DNA of 64,000 nucleotides from Pseudomonas fluorescens (GTDB lineage: Bacteria > Pseudomonadota > Gammaproteobacteria > Pseudomonadales > Pseudomonadaceae): NCBI RefSeq assembly GCF_001708445.1, contig NZ_CP015637.1, positions 3,845,001-3,909,000 of the forward strand. Direction: 5' to 3'. Shown here one piece after another: positions 41,966 through 50,828 of this stretch. The notes beneath the pieces were generated by a model, which was not told the DNA's origin, did no database searches, and saw only the letters and a program-made list of their open reading frames with translations. Position numbers and translations under genes: made by a program. Position 1 is the first letter of the stretch; each line of letters opens with the position of its first letter.

Positions 41966-44389
41966 TTACCAGTTGTAGCTCAACGACCCGGTCACATTTC
42001 GGCGATACCCGTATTTGCAGCTGTCGCCGGTGTAGCCACACTGAGAAACATAGGTTTCGTCGGTCAGGTTGGACGCATTGAGTGCGAGCTTCGCCCCTGC
42101 ATAGGATGAAGACAGCTTGCCCAGATCGTAGCTTAGGCTGGCGTCAAACAGCGTGTAGTGGGGAATGCCTTCGCTGTTTTGCGAGTCGATATAGCTGGGG
42201 CCGACATAGCGTACCCCTCCTCCTATCGCCAAGCCCGATAGCGCACCACTCTGAACGGTGTATTGCGACCACAGCGAGGCCAGTTGTTCAGGGGTATTGC
42301 CAGGTTGATTGCCTTTTTCATCGGCGGTATTGCTGCGGGTAATTTCAAGGTGTGAATAGCTGTAGTTGGCCATCAACTCCAGAGCATCGGACAACTGCGC
42401 CTTGCTTTCCAGTTCGATACCACGCGACTGGATTTCTCCGGTCGCCACCGAGAAACGATTGTTGGCGGGATCGGCAGTCAGCACGTTTTGCCGCGTCAGG
42501 TCGAACAGCGAGACGGTCACATAGCTGTCACTCCCCTTGGGCTGGAATTTGATCCCGACTTCGTACTGGCGACCGGTTTCGGGTTCGAAGGCACTGCCGT
42601 CACGCGCCACCGCCGTGATGTTAGGGAAAAACGACTCGGAATAGCTCGCATAGGGCGCCACGCCGTTGTCTGCCAGGTACATCACCCCGGTCCGCCACGT
42701 GAAGGCGTGATCGCGCTGCTTGAGGTCTGCCGCCGTATCGGTGGCGTAATGGATCGTTTTCGAGCGTGCCCAGTCTTGGCGACCACCGAGATTGAAGACC
42801 CAGTGGTCGTCAAATTTGAGCTGTTCCGAGAGATACACACCCACCTGGTCAAGCTGGCGACGCTGGTTGATGTCGTAGAAGGCGTCCAGGTCGCTGTAGT
42901 CCTGGTGATAGACCGGCGCATAGATATCCAGTGGATCAACCACGTTGCCGCCCCCCAACTGGTTGGTGCTGGCGTGCTGCAAATCGATCCCGACCAAGGT
43001 TGTATGTTCGAAACGGCCGACGTTCCACTGGGCTTGGAAGTGGTTATCGAGCAGCGCATTCTTCACCTCTTCGTGGCCCAGATAACCGAAGCGGCCCACT
43101 GTGCGCTGGTCGTCATCCAGGCCATATTGGTAAATCGTGCGCTGTTCCTGATAGGAACGGCTGTAACGGGCGTTTTGGCGGAATGTCCAGATATCATTGA
43201 GGTGATGCTCAAACTGATACCCCAGTGACCACTGTTCTACGTCATATTTGTCGAAGTCAGGGTCGCCGACAAAACGATCCGTGGCGATCCGTCCGTAACG
43301 CGAGCTATCGAGGGTGCCTACCCGTGGCAAGGCGTAGTAGCCCAGCACATTGCGGTCTTTTTGAAATGACGCCAGAACCGTCAGCGAGGTGTCTTCCGAG
43401 GGCCGCCAACTGATTGCCGGGGCGATGAATTGACGGTCATCACGGGCGTAGTCGATTTGCGTACCGCTCTCTCGCCACAACCCGGTGAGGCGATAACTCA
43501 AGACGCCATCGTCGCTAAGCGGCCCGCCGAAGTCCGCCGCCAATTGCTTGCGATCAAAACTGCCTGCCTGCACCACCAGTTCATGAAGCGGCTCATCGGT
43601 GGGACGCTTGCTGATCACGTTGACCATGCCGCCCGGTGAGCTCTGACCGTAGAGCACCGACGATGGCCCGCGCAGGACTTCCACTCGCTCCAGTCCATAG
43701 ACTTCACCCACGGCACGGCTCTGGTTGGCAAAGCTGTACTGGCGCAGGCCATCACGATAGATCCCACCGCCCGTTGTCGCGTCAAAGCCACGAATACTGA
43801 TCGTGTCGCGCCGGGTATCGACGCCGTTGGCTTCACCATTGACCCCCGCCGTATAGCGCAGCACCTGCCCGATGCTTTGTGGCTGCTGGGCATCGATCTG
43901 CTTACGGGTGACCACGCTGATCGATTGAGGCGTTTCCATGATCGACGTATCGGTCTTGTTGGCACTCATGGTTCGGCTGGCGACCAGGCCATCGTTGCGG
44001 CCCAGCGAGGTGTCGTACGCAGTGCCACTGATTGCGGTCGGCGCCAACTCCAGCACGTCGCTGCTGCTCGGTACCAGCAGCAGGCTACCGTCATCCTGGC
44101 GCTGATAGGTCAGCCCCGAGCCGAGCAAGAGCTGCGTCAAGCCGGCCTCAGTACTGAAATCGCCTTGCAGCCCCTGGGTATTCTTGCCAGCCGTCAGCGT
44201 TGAGCTACCCGCCATGGTGATCCCCGCCTGTGCGCCAAACCGTGACAGCGCGGCATCCAGGGGGCCTGCGTCGATGCTGTAATGCTGCGAACTACCGGCG
44301 GCAAAGACAGGAAGGCTGCAAAGCGGTTGCACGCTGAGCAACAACAGTCCAAGCGTACGGGCACGCAGGGCGCGGGAAGGTGAAGTCAT
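41966..44389 (-). CDS. TonB-dependent siderophore receptor with STN signalling domain
   Basis: The 807-residue protein has a signal peptide ending VFAAG, an N-terminal STN domain (YSIDAGPLDAALSRFGAQAGITMAGSS to DDGSLLLV, residues 37-107), a plug (METPQSISVVTRKQIDAQQPQSIGQVLRYTAGVN; LERVEVLRGPSSVLYGQSSPGGMVNVISKRP) and a barrel ending GSLSYNW. The STN domain signals to FecR, and fecR and fecI lie directly upstream on the same strand, so this is a complete surface-signalling system. Siderophore identity cannot be read; xenosiderophore uptake is likely. Confidence 0.95.
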   Translation of the reverse strand: MTSPSRALRARTLGLLLLSVQPLCSLPVFAAGSSQHYSIDAGPLDAALSRFGAQAGITMAGSSTLTAGKNTQGLQGDFSTEAGLTQLLLGSGLTYQRQDDGSLLLVPSSSDVLELAPTAISGTAYDTSLGRNDGLVASRTMSANKTDTSIMETPQSISVVTRKQIDAQQPQSIGQVLRYTAGVNGEANGVDTRRDTISIRGFDATTGGGIYRDGLRQYSFANQSRAVGEVYGLERVEVLRGPSSVLYGQSSPGGMVNVISKRPTDEPLHELVVQAGSFDRKQLAADFGGPLSDDGVLSYRLTGLWRESGTQIDYARDDRQFIAPAISWRPSEDTSLTVLASFQKDRNVLGYYALPRVGTLDSSRYGRIATDRFVGDPDFDKYDVEQWSLGYQFEHHLNDIWTFRQNARYSRSYQEQRTIYQYGLDDDQRTVGRFGYLGHEEVKNALLDNHFQAQWNVGRFEHTTLVGIDLQHASTNQLGGGNVVDPLDIYAPVYHQDYSDLDAFYDINQRRQLDQVGVYLSEQLKFDDHWVFNLGGRQDWARSKTIHYATDTAADLKQRDHAFTWRTGVMYLADNGVAPYASYSESFFPNITAVARDGSAFEPETGRQYEVGIKFQPKGSDSYVTVSLFDLTRQNVLTADPANNRFSVATGEIQSRGIELESKAQLSDALELMANYSYSHLEITRSNTADEKGNQPGNTPEQLASLWSQYTVQSGALSGLAIGGGVRYVGPSYIDSQNSEGIPHYTLFDASLSYDLGKLSSSYAGAKLALNASNLTDETYVSQCGYTGDSCKYGYRRNVTGSLSYNW

Positions 44390-44411
44390 ACGGGGCTCCT
44401 AAGGGGTTAAG

Positions 44412-44432
44412 ACCCACCTCTGGCGGGTGGGT
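44412..44432 (-). terminator. Hairpin between fecR and the receptor gene
   Basis: ACCCACC (44412-44418) pairs with GGTGGGT (44426-44432) in the 98-base gap between the fecR stop and the receptor ATG. It may separate fecIR from the receptor unit or act as an attenuator. There is no T tract, so the call is weak. Confidence 0.35.
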
Positions 44433-44487
44433 GATCCCTATAGGCCAAGCGAGTTTGAAAAAACTATCGCGCAGCGGAAAAAATAAT

Positions 44488-45450
44488 TCAGGCGGGTACG
44501 ATCGAAACCCAATAGCGGGTCATGCGCTCGATACGCACCGGCAGCGTGCGAGCGACCAGCGTCAATGCTGCATCGGTGTCATCCAGCGAAAAACTGCCGG
44601 TGAGGCGTAACCCTGACACCTGCTCATGGCAACGTAAAACACCGGGACGGTAACGCGAGAGTTCCGCCACCAGGGCATCCAGGCGCAGGCGATCCGCCGG
44701 CAGCACTCCGCGCAGCCAAGCCTGGGAGACCAGGAGATCGGCGCGGTTTGGCACGCCAATCCCGAAGCGGTCCACGCGTGCCTGCCATCCAGCCTCGAAC
44801 GAGGATGGCGCTTGTTGGCCTCGTGAGTGCACCTGCACCTGGCCTTCCAGTACCGTCACCTGCGTGCCCTGCCGATCATGGCGCACCTGCAAATACGCGT
44901 CGCGACTCTGCAGGATCGCGTCCGGTGTGATCAGTTGCAGCGAGCGCGACTCTGCCCGAACACGCAAGGCCAACTCACCCTCGATCATCTGGATGCGCCG
45001 CAATTGGTCGGTAAAATCCAGGTTCACGGCGCTGGCCGTGTTCAGCCACAGCGAGCTGCCATCAACCAGGGTCCACTGGTGACGCTCGCCCGTTCCTGTG
45101 CGGTAGTTCGCCAGTGCGGCGCGCACCGGCGTGGAGCCCGCGCCTTGCCAGGCAACCCCGCCAACCGCCCCCAGGATCAACAGGCGCTTGAGTACCTGCC
45201 GACGTTTCTGCATGTCCGGCCCGGCCGATTCCAGTGCCCTGCGCGCGGTGGCATCGCGCAAAAGATTTGCGCCAGGCTGCTGCAACAACGGCAAGCTGGC
45301 GACACGTTGCCAGGCATGTTCATGCTCATCGCTCGCCTCGCGCCAACACCGCAATGCCTCCAGATCAGGCGCATTCATCAGCCCGGACTGCATCCTGACA
45401 AGCCAATCAATGGCGGTATCGCGCACCTGCGGACTAATGTCGGACCTCAT
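44488..45450 (-). CDS. fecR: FecR-family anti-sigma factor
   Basis: The 320-residue protein from ATG 45450 has a cytoplasmic DUF4880 region (DTAIDWLVRMQSGLMNAPDLEALRCWREASDEHEHAWQRV), a membrane segment (VLKRLLILGAVGGVAWQGAG, about residues 85-104) and a periplasmic FecR domain (YRTGTGERHQWTLVDGSSLWLNTASAVNLDF) with a C-terminal STN-like segment (LTGSFSLDDTDAALTLVARTLPV). It should relay receptor occupancy to the sigma factor. Start overlaps the sigma gene stop as ATGA. Confidence 0.93.
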   Translation of the reverse strand: MRSDISPQVRDTAIDWLVRMQSGLMNAPDLEALRCWREASDEHEHAWQRVASLPLLQQPGANLLRDATARRALESAGPDMQKRRQVLKRLLILGAVGGVAWQGAGSTPVRAALANYRTGTGERHQWTLVDGSSLWLNTASAVNLDFTDQLRRIQMIEGELALRVRAESRSLQLITPDAILQSRDAYLQVRHDRQGTQVTVLEGQVQVHSRGQQAPSSFEAGWQARVDRFGIGVPNRADLLVSQAWLRGVLPADRLRLDALVAELSRYRPGVLRCHEQVSGLRLTGSFSLDDTDAALTLVARTLPVRIERMTRYWVSIVPA

Positions 45451-45953
45451 TCGAAACGGCTCGCATAGCAAACGCGGAAGGCTTTTCCCATGGCCCTTTG
45501 CACTTGAGCCACGGTCAGCCCCAACTGCGCAGCGATCTGTGGATACGTCAGGCCGTCGAGCTGAGACATGAAGAAAACCTGTCGTATGCGCGCAGGCAGG
45601 CCAATCAGCAACGAGTCGAGTTGCAACAAGGTTTCGATCACCAGATAGCGGGCCTCGGGTGACGATTCCACCCCTTCGGGTCGAGCAGCCAACGCTTCAA
45701 GATAAGCCCGCTCAATCTCCTGGCGGCGCCAGCGATTGATCAGCAGTCCATTGGCAATCGCTGCGAGAAACGCCATGGGCTGGCGCAACTCGCGCACCTG
45801 CTGAGGCGCGCGCAGCACGCGGATGAACGTGTCGTGGGCCAGGTCCTCGGCATCGGCACTCTGCCCCAATCGCCGGTTCAGCCAGCCCTGCAGCCAGCCG
45901 TGATGATTCTCGTACAACTGTTCGACGGACGATATTGGGCTGGCATCCTGCAT
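45447..45953 (-). CDS. fecI: FecI-type extracytoplasmic-function sigma factor
   Basis: The 168-residue protein has sigma region 2 (DAEDLAHDTFIRVLRAP; PMAFLAAIANGLLINRWRRQEIERAYLEAL) and region 4 (LPARIRQVFFMSQLDGLTYPQIAAQLGLTVAQVQRAMGKAF). It heads the fecI-fecR-receptor cassette and a Fur-box-like sequence lies just upstream, so expression should rise under iron limitation. Confidence 0.95.
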   Translation of the reverse strand: MQDASPISSVEQLYENHHGWLQGWLNRRLGQSADAEDLAHDTFIRVLRAPQQVRELRQPMAFLAAIANGLLINRWRRQEIERAYLEALAARPEGVESSPEARYLVIETLLQLDSLLIGLPARIRQVFFMSQLDGLTYPQIAAQLGLTVAQVQRAMGKAFRVCYASRFE

Positions 45954-45971
45954 GTGAGGCTCGCGAGGCGT

Positions 45972-45990
45972 GAATGATAACGCTTCTCAT
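45972..45990. promoter_or_regulatory. Candidate Fur box upstream of fecI
   Basis: GAATGATAACGCTTCTCAT, read on the minus strand as ATGAGAAGCGTTATCATTC, resembles the 19-base Fur consensus with GAGAA and TTATCATT halves. It lies about 20 to 40 bases upstream of the fecI ATG at 45953, as expected for iron repression of an iron-uptake sigma factor. Confidence 0.65.
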
Positions 45991-46204
45991 CTTATTGGTC
46001 CGGCGGAGGGTTGTACAGCGTTTACACATGTTTCGCGGTGGAATTCTCCGCCAATCAAACTACGACCCGGTGACCTTGCGGTGCGTGTGGGCAGGAAATT
46101 CCGTGTCGTTTCGCTGACTCCCCAGCCTCAACGCCACCGCGGGCGGCTCGAAACTGTCCCGTTCGAATTGATCAACCGGGGCCCCGCCTCAGTTGTCCGA
46201 ATTT

Positions 46205-46361
46205 GATTATATCTTGGCAGCATACTCAATATCGGCAATCCCCAGCAGTCCCTACCATCCTCATCAAGGCCATTGCCGACGGCGAGACTCAACCGATCAT
46301 GCGGCGCTGGCTGGACGGGAAACGCGGATATCCGCACCCGTTTCAGTTCAAACAACCAGGG
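46205..46361 (+). other. Unassigned open fragment upstream of the small secreted protein
   Basis: A frame without a start runs from about 46205 to the TGA at 46359-46361 and ends ADGETQPIMRRWLDGKRGYP then HPFQFKQPG. Composition and the abrupt beginning suggest the end of a lost gene. I cannot name it. The rest of 45991-46204 holds no supported gene. Confidence 0.35.
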
Positions 46362-46370
46362 TGAGATGAA

Positions 46371-46517
46371 ATGAAGCAACTTCTTATTTGGGCGCTTTTC
46401 GGCACGATCGTGTCGACTCCACTGGCCGCGCAGGCATCGGATGGGGCTGATGCGTTGGTGCGCTGGCATGAGCAATTCAAGCAAGAGCAAAAAAAGCTCA
46501 CTGAGCGCCAGGAGTGA
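46371..46517 (+). CDS. 48-residue secreted peptide
   Basis: ATG 46371, preceded by AGGGTGAGATGAA, encodes MKQLLIWALFGTIVSTPLAA then QASDGADALVRWHEQFKQEQ and KKLTERQE. Signal peptide followed by a short, strongly charged helix of about 25 residues. Such small periplasmic or secreted peptides are common beside metal or envelope genes in Pseudomonas; role unknown. The fragment ending 10 bases upstream on the same strand may be the end of a former first gene. Confidence 0.65.
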   Translation: MKQLLIWALFGTIVSTPLAAQASDGADALVRWHEQFKQEQKKLTERQE

Positions 46518-46729
46518 TCATGGCTTCGGTTCCAAGCCGGCAGTTCTCAGCCATCCGGCTTGATCTATGTGCCGGGAGCTGTCGTTCAGGCGGCAACTAT
46601 ATGGCCATGGCCGGCACCGCGCACGTCGGTGAGTCCGCTGGTCTATACACTTGAGCAAGTACGGCTAGGCGCAGGCATGTGGGTATAGTCGATCCTATCG
46701 TCCAGCGCACATCCCGGAGTTTCCAACCC

Positions 46730-47599
46730 GTGTCTGACTTGCCAGGCAACGCCGCCTACACAAAACGCTTCGACGCCGTACTCGCCTATATCGACGCGAA
46801 TCTTGAAGGCGACTTGTCGGTGAAGACGCTGAGCCAAGTGGCGTATTTTTCGGCGTTTCACTTCCATCGGCAGTTCACCGCGTTTGTGGGCATGCCTGTT
46901 GCGCGCTATGTGCAGCTGATGCGTCTACGACGCGCGGCGCATGACTTGTCTTCCCGCGCTGACTATTCGGTGCTGGAGGCCGCATCGGGGGCGGGCTTTG
47001 AAAGTCCAGAAGCCTTTTCCAGGGCGTTCAGGCGAGCGTTCGGCATGGCGCCGAGCGCATTCAGAAAGCGGCCGAATTGGCAGGTCTGGCGTGGGGTGTT
47101 CAGCGTCCCTCATTTTTCCAGGAGCATCATCATGCAGGTACGAATAGTTGAGTTTCATTCCGTCAGGGTTGCTGCATTAGAGCACCTCGGCGACCCAGAG
47201 CGCGTGGATGAAAGCGTGCAGTCATTCATCGCCTGGCGCATGCAGAGCGGGCAATCGCCGGTAGCTTCCAGTCGCAGCTTCGGTATTCCTTTCGGCAATC
47301 CTGATACCACCCCGGCCGATGAGTTCCGGTTTGCCATTTGCGGCGAGATCCACGCGCCGCTGGCAGCAAATGCGTTCGGCGTCACTGAACGCGTCATCCC
47401 GGGTGGCCGCTGTGTGGTGGTGCGTCATGTGGGTTCGCCGGATCACATCGCAGAGTCGATCTATCCGATCTATCGTGACTGGCTCCCTGGCAGCGGCGAA
47501 GAGCTTCGAGACCAGCCGTTGTTTTTCGAGTACCTGAGCATCTTCCCCGAAACACCGCAGGATCAATGGCAGACCGATATTTATGTGCCATTGCAATAG
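46730..47599 (+). CDS. AraC-GyrI-like (SbmC) fusion regulator
   Basis: The 289-residue protein from GTG 46730 (CGGAG upstream) has an AraC HTH domain at the N-terminus (AVLAYIDANLEGDLSVKTLSQVAYFSAFHFHRQFTAFVGMPVARYVQLMRLRRA, residues about 15-68) and a GyrI-like effector domain from about residue 135 (VRIVEFHSVRVAALEHLGDPERVDESVQSFIAWR; EYLSIFPETPQDQWQTDIYVPLQ), the Rob/SbmC layout. GyrI domains bind hydrophobic small molecules or drugs. Likely a drug-responsive regulator. Longer in-frame starts exist upstream. Confidence 0.88.
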   Translation: MSDLPGNAAYTKRFDAVLAYIDANLEGDLSVKTLSQVAYFSAFHFHRQFTAFVGMPVARYVQLMRLRRAAHDLSSRADYSVLEAASGAGFESPEAFSRAFRRAFGMAPSAFRKRPNWQVWRGVFSVPHFSRSIIMQVRIVEFHSVRVAALEHLGDPERVDESVQSFIAWRMQSGQSPVASSRSFGIPFGNPDTTPADEFRFAICGEIHAPLAANAFGVTERVIPGGRCVVVRHVGSPDHIAESIYPIYRDWLPGSGEELRDQPLFFEYLSIFPETPQDQWQTDIYVPLQ

Positions 47600-47708
47600 C
47601 AGCGCTTTACCGCCGGTAGAGTGAAGAATGCCCATCCAAGGCCGCGATGGCGGTGTTATTGGTGCACCGCTATGATGTGGCCTTTCGCTAAACGCCTCAG
47701 GAAAGACC

Positions 47709-48200
47709 ATGCCCGCCCTCACCTTCCGCAACGCCCTGCCCGCCGACGCCGCCCGTTGCTTTGATATCGAAATCAGCGCCTATGAGGGCGACGAAGCCGC
47801 GACGCTGGAGAAGATCGCCACGCGTATTGCGCAATACCCGCAAGGTTTTTTGATCCTGGAGGCCGCTGGCGAGGTGGTGGGTTTTATCAATTGTGGCTGC
47901 GCCCATCAGGTGGTGATGTCGGACGAGGCGTTCAAGGAGCTGGTGGGCCATTCGCCCGAAGCGCCGAATGTGGTGATCATGTCGGTGGTGGTCGACCCGG
48001 CGCATCAGGGCAAGGGCTATTCCACGCTGCTGATGACCGAATTTGTGCAACGTATGCGGGCCATGGGCAAGCAGACCATTCACCTGATGTGCAAGGAGCG
48101 CCATGTGTCGTTGTACACGCGCATGGGCTACCGCTATGTGCAACCTTCGCCCTCGGATCACGGCGGGATGGCGTGGCATGAGATGGTGATGGCTTTTTAA
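47709..48200 (+). CDS. GNAT-family N-acetyltransferase
   Basis: The 163-residue protein has MSVVVDPAHQGKGYSTLLMTEFVQRM (acetyl-CoA motif, R/Q-x-x-G-x-G) and an ending RHVSLYTRMGYRYVQPSPSDHGGMAWHEMVMAF, matching arylalkylamine/serotonin-type N-acetyltransferases in bacteria. AGGAAAG precedes ATG 47709. Substrate unknown. Confidence 0.88.
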   Translation: MPALTFRNALPADAARCFDIEISAYEGDEAATLEKIATRIAQYPQGFLILEAAGEVVGFINCGCAHQVVMSDEAFKELVGHSPEAPNVVIMSVVVDPAHQGKGYSTLLMTEFVQRMRAMGKQTIHLMCKERHVSLYTRMGYRYVQPSPSDHGGMAWHEMVMAF

Positions 48201-48307
48201 TGGAGCCCCGTGAAACCAATCCCGTTTGCAGCCTCCAGCCAGGCACCACGAGTTGACTCGGAATGCCTTGATGTCCAGGACTCGGATTAGCAGCCGGGTG
48301 TTTCTGT

Positions 48308-48500
48308 CTAAAGCGCTGTGATCGTCAGGGCTTTACCGAACAACCGGTTCTCATGGGTTTCGCCCTGGAAGGTATACGTCGGCGAACCGAGCAGCTCGTA
48401 CCCGCGCCGAGGGTAGAACCCCAGCGCCCGCTCATTACCCACCCACACCGTCGCCCACACTAACGTCGCGCCCCCCAGCCGCCCAAGGCTGGGTAGTAAG
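48308..48500 (-). pseudogene. C-terminal remnant of a GNAT acetyltransferase
   Basis: The minus-strand frame ending at TAG 48308-48310 reads LVWATVWVGNERALGFYPRR, then GYELLGSPTYTFQGETHENR and LFGKALTI. The VxxxNxRALxFYxxxGY pattern and the HENR ending are typical of GNAT C-termini. There is no acetyl-CoA motif and no start; the upstream lipoprotein gene ends at 48505. Hence a truncated relic. Confidence 0.6.
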
Positions 48501-48504
48501 GTTT

Positions 48505-49062
48505 TTACGGGTTAGAGATTAACGTCCCCGTACCGGCAGGCGGGTAGATGATTTCCTGGGTATCCAGGTTCCGGATGCTGGAATAGGTGTGGTACTGGGT
48601 ACTGTAGTTGGGCCCGACCCCCTGGGTGCTTGCACTCAGGCGGTAGGTCACCACATAACGCTGCCCGGCCTTGAACTCCACGTCGTCGGCGCCTTCATTA
48701 CAGAACGCACCGCCAGTGCCCAGGGCATTCATCGACACGTTGCACCAGCGCAGCGAATGTTTGCCAGGGCTGAGCTTCAGTGCCTGTTCGCCGGTCACGT
48801 TGAGGATCGAGTGACGGCCAGCGCCGGGCAAGGGCACACCATCGACTTCGAACGCCAAGGCCAGGCGGTGAAATGGCACGCCCAGTTCACGTTCGCGCCA
48901 GGTATCGAAGTACACCAGCGCGGGGTTGGGGGCGCCGTTGGACAGGTCGACGGGGTGAAGTTTTTCCGGGGCCCAGTCGCCCTGGTAGTTTTTGTAGTGG
49001 TAGTCGGAGCAGGCGCCGAGCAGTGGCAAGGTCAATACGGCGGCAAGTTTCAGCAGTTTCAT
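48505..49062 (-). CDS. Hypothetical lipoprotein
   Basis: The 185-residue protein has a lipoprotein signal (LAAVLTLPLLGAC, Cys18) and a domain with LVYFDTWRERELGVPFHRLALAFEVDGVPLPGAG, cysteines in LRWCNVSMNALGTGGAFCNEG and a C-terminal YHTYSSIRNLDTQEIIYPPAGTGTLISNP. Unknown function. It resembles pseudomonad envelope lipoproteins of similar size. Confidence 0.75.
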   Translation of the reverse strand: MKLLKLAAVLTLPLLGACSDYHYKNYQGDWAPEKLHPVDLSNGAPNPALVYFDTWRERELGVPFHRLALAFEVDGVPLPGAGRHSILNVTGEQALKLSPGKHSLRWCNVSMNALGTGGAFCNEGADDVEFKAGQRYVVTYRLSASTQGVGPNYSTQYHTYSSIRNLDTQEIIYPPAGTGTLISNP

Positions 49063-49214
49063 CGGGTAACGGTCCTTGTGGGCGATGAGAGCCTATCGAC
49101 AGCACTTTTGTTTTCTTGAATAACCATCGCGCCCAAACACTGACAACCATGGCGGTGCCTCGCCGGGCTGTGTAATCATCGCCTCTCGATCTCTCGAGGG
49201 ATGGAGCCACCGCC

Positions 49215-50108
49215 ATGTCGCTGAACACCACCACCCACCCGGCGCAAGCACCGCGCTTCTGGCGTGACGAGCGTCTGCCGTTCATCGAAGCGCGGACCAT
49301 TGCCGACGGGCGCAAGGTCACCTACACCCGCCACTCCCACGAGCATTTTTCCATCGGTGCGATCACCACCGGGCGCAGCTATTACCACTATGGCGCGCAG
49401 ACCTTCCAGATCAGCGCCGGCACCGTGGTATTGATGAACCCCGGCGATGTGCACGCGTGCAACCCGATCCATGACCAGCCCTGGTCGTATCACATGCTCT
49501 ACCTCGACACCCCGTGGCTGACCGACCTGCAATACCAACTGGGGTTCAGTACCGACCAGGGGTATCGCCCGTTCAGTGCGCCGCACACCCGCGACCCGGT
49601 GCTGTACAAGGGCCTGATCGAGCTGTACCAGGTGCTGCTGGATGAGCAGGCCGAATTGCTGCACAAACAGAGCGTGCTGGTGAGTTACTTCACGGAAGTG
49701 CAACAGCGCCTGAACCCTTCGCCGGCCCCCGTGCGGGAGGTCAACCACAAGCTGGAGCGGGCCGCCGAGTACATCCGCACGCACTGCACCGAGGCCTTGA
49801 AACTGGAAGACATCTGCCTGGCCGCCGAGCTGTCGCCGTCTTATCTGATCCGCGCGTTCAAGCAGTATTACGGGCTGACGCCCCATGCCTTCCTGGTGAA
49901 CCGGCGCATCCAGTTTGCCCGTACCCAATTGCGCAAGGGTGAGTTGATCGCCGATGTGGCCTTGGCTGCCGGCTTTGCCGACCAGGCGCATTTCCAGCGC
50001 ACCTTCAAACAGCATTTCGCGGCCACGCCCGGGCAGTACCGCGACTTGCTCAAGCCATCAGCAAATAACCCACACTGGCCACCAGCAACGCGGCCATTGA
50101 GCGGTTGA
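49215..50108 (+). CDS. AraC-family regulator, convergent with a LysE exporter
   Basis: The 297-residue protein has a cupin (YTRHSHEHFSIGAITTGRSYYHYGAQTF; VVLMNPGDVHACNP) and C-terminal HTH pair (LKLEDICLAAELSPSYLIRAFKQYYGLTPHAF; IADVALAAGFADQAHFQRTFKQHFAATP). It belongs to the same group as the AraC at 13502. Its last 59 bases overlap, in the opposite direction, the 3' end of the LysE gene. Confidence 0.9.
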   Translation: MSLNTTTHPAQAPRFWRDERLPFIEARTIADGRKVTYTRHSHEHFSIGAITTGRSYYHYGAQTFQISAGTVVLMNPGDVHACNPIHDQPWSYHMLYLDTPWLTDLQYQLGFSTDQGYRPFSAPHTRDPVLYKGLIELYQVLLDEQAELLHKQSVLVSYFTEVQQRLNPSPAPVREVNHKLERAAEYIRTHCTEALKLEDICLAAELSPSYLIRAFKQYYGLTPHAFLVNRRIQFARTQLRKGELIADVALAAGFADQAHFQRTFKQHFAATPGQYRDLLKPSANNPHWPPATRPLSG

Positions 50109-50637
50109 ACAGGCGCACGCCGTGCGGGTTGCCGAGGTAGCGGCGCAAGAACGTACCGGCATAGGCCCAGCACGCTACCGACAGGTAGCAGATCACCAGG
50201 TAGAGCCCGGCAAACAACCACACTTGCCGGGCGTCGCCATCGGCGACAAACAAGCCCATCCCCGCCACGCAGGCCAGCCAGGCTTTCGGGTTGAGCCATT
50301 GCATGATCGCGCCATAGAGCATCGACGGCGCGGTGGCCGAGCCGTCGGCGTCCAGCCGGCCATCGTCCACCGCCAGCTTCCACGCCATGTACAACAGGAA
50401 GGCTACCCCGCCCCACTGGATCAACTGAGTCAGGATCGGCCAGCGCACCAGGACTTCATGCAGCCCCAGGCCGATCAGCACCAGTAGCAACGTAAAACCT
50501 GTGGCGGCGCCGAACACGTGTTTCTGGCTGGCGGCAAACCCGAAGCGCGCGCCTGAACTGAGCGCAACCACATTGACCGGGCCCGGGGTGATGGAGGTAG
50601 CCAGAGCGAAGGCCGCCATGGAAATGATCAAGCTCAT
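50050..50637 (-). CDS. LysE/RhtB-family exporter
   Basis: The 195-residue membrane protein has the family start FALATSITPGPVNVVALSSGARFG and NPKAWLACVAGMGLF near residue 116. It overlaps the AraC gene tail by 59 bases and starts 191 bases from the TetR gene in the divergent direction. Substrate unknown. Confidence 0.92.
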   Translation of the reverse strand: MSLIISMAAFALATSITPGPVNVVALSSGARFGFAASQKHVFGAATGFTLLLVLIGLGLHEVLVRWPILTQLIQWGGVAFLLYMAWKLAVDDGRLDADGSATAPSMLYGAIMQWLNPKAWLACVAGMGLFVADGDARQVWLFAGLYLVICYLSVACWAYAGTFLRRYLGNPHGVRLFNRSMAALLVASVGYLLMA

Positions 50638-50828
50638 TGCAGTTCCTTTTTGTCATGCCAAGCGAAGATGACTTCACGGTAAAGGGCCAGGCCAACGCGG
50701 TATTGAACAAAATGACCCTGGCGCCTCAAATGCGCCCCGGTTGGGCTTCCTTGACGGTAAATAGACCCTGTACCCTGTCGCCGCGCCCCCACTGTGCGCC
50801 GACCGATCCCAGCCACGTCAGGATGCCA

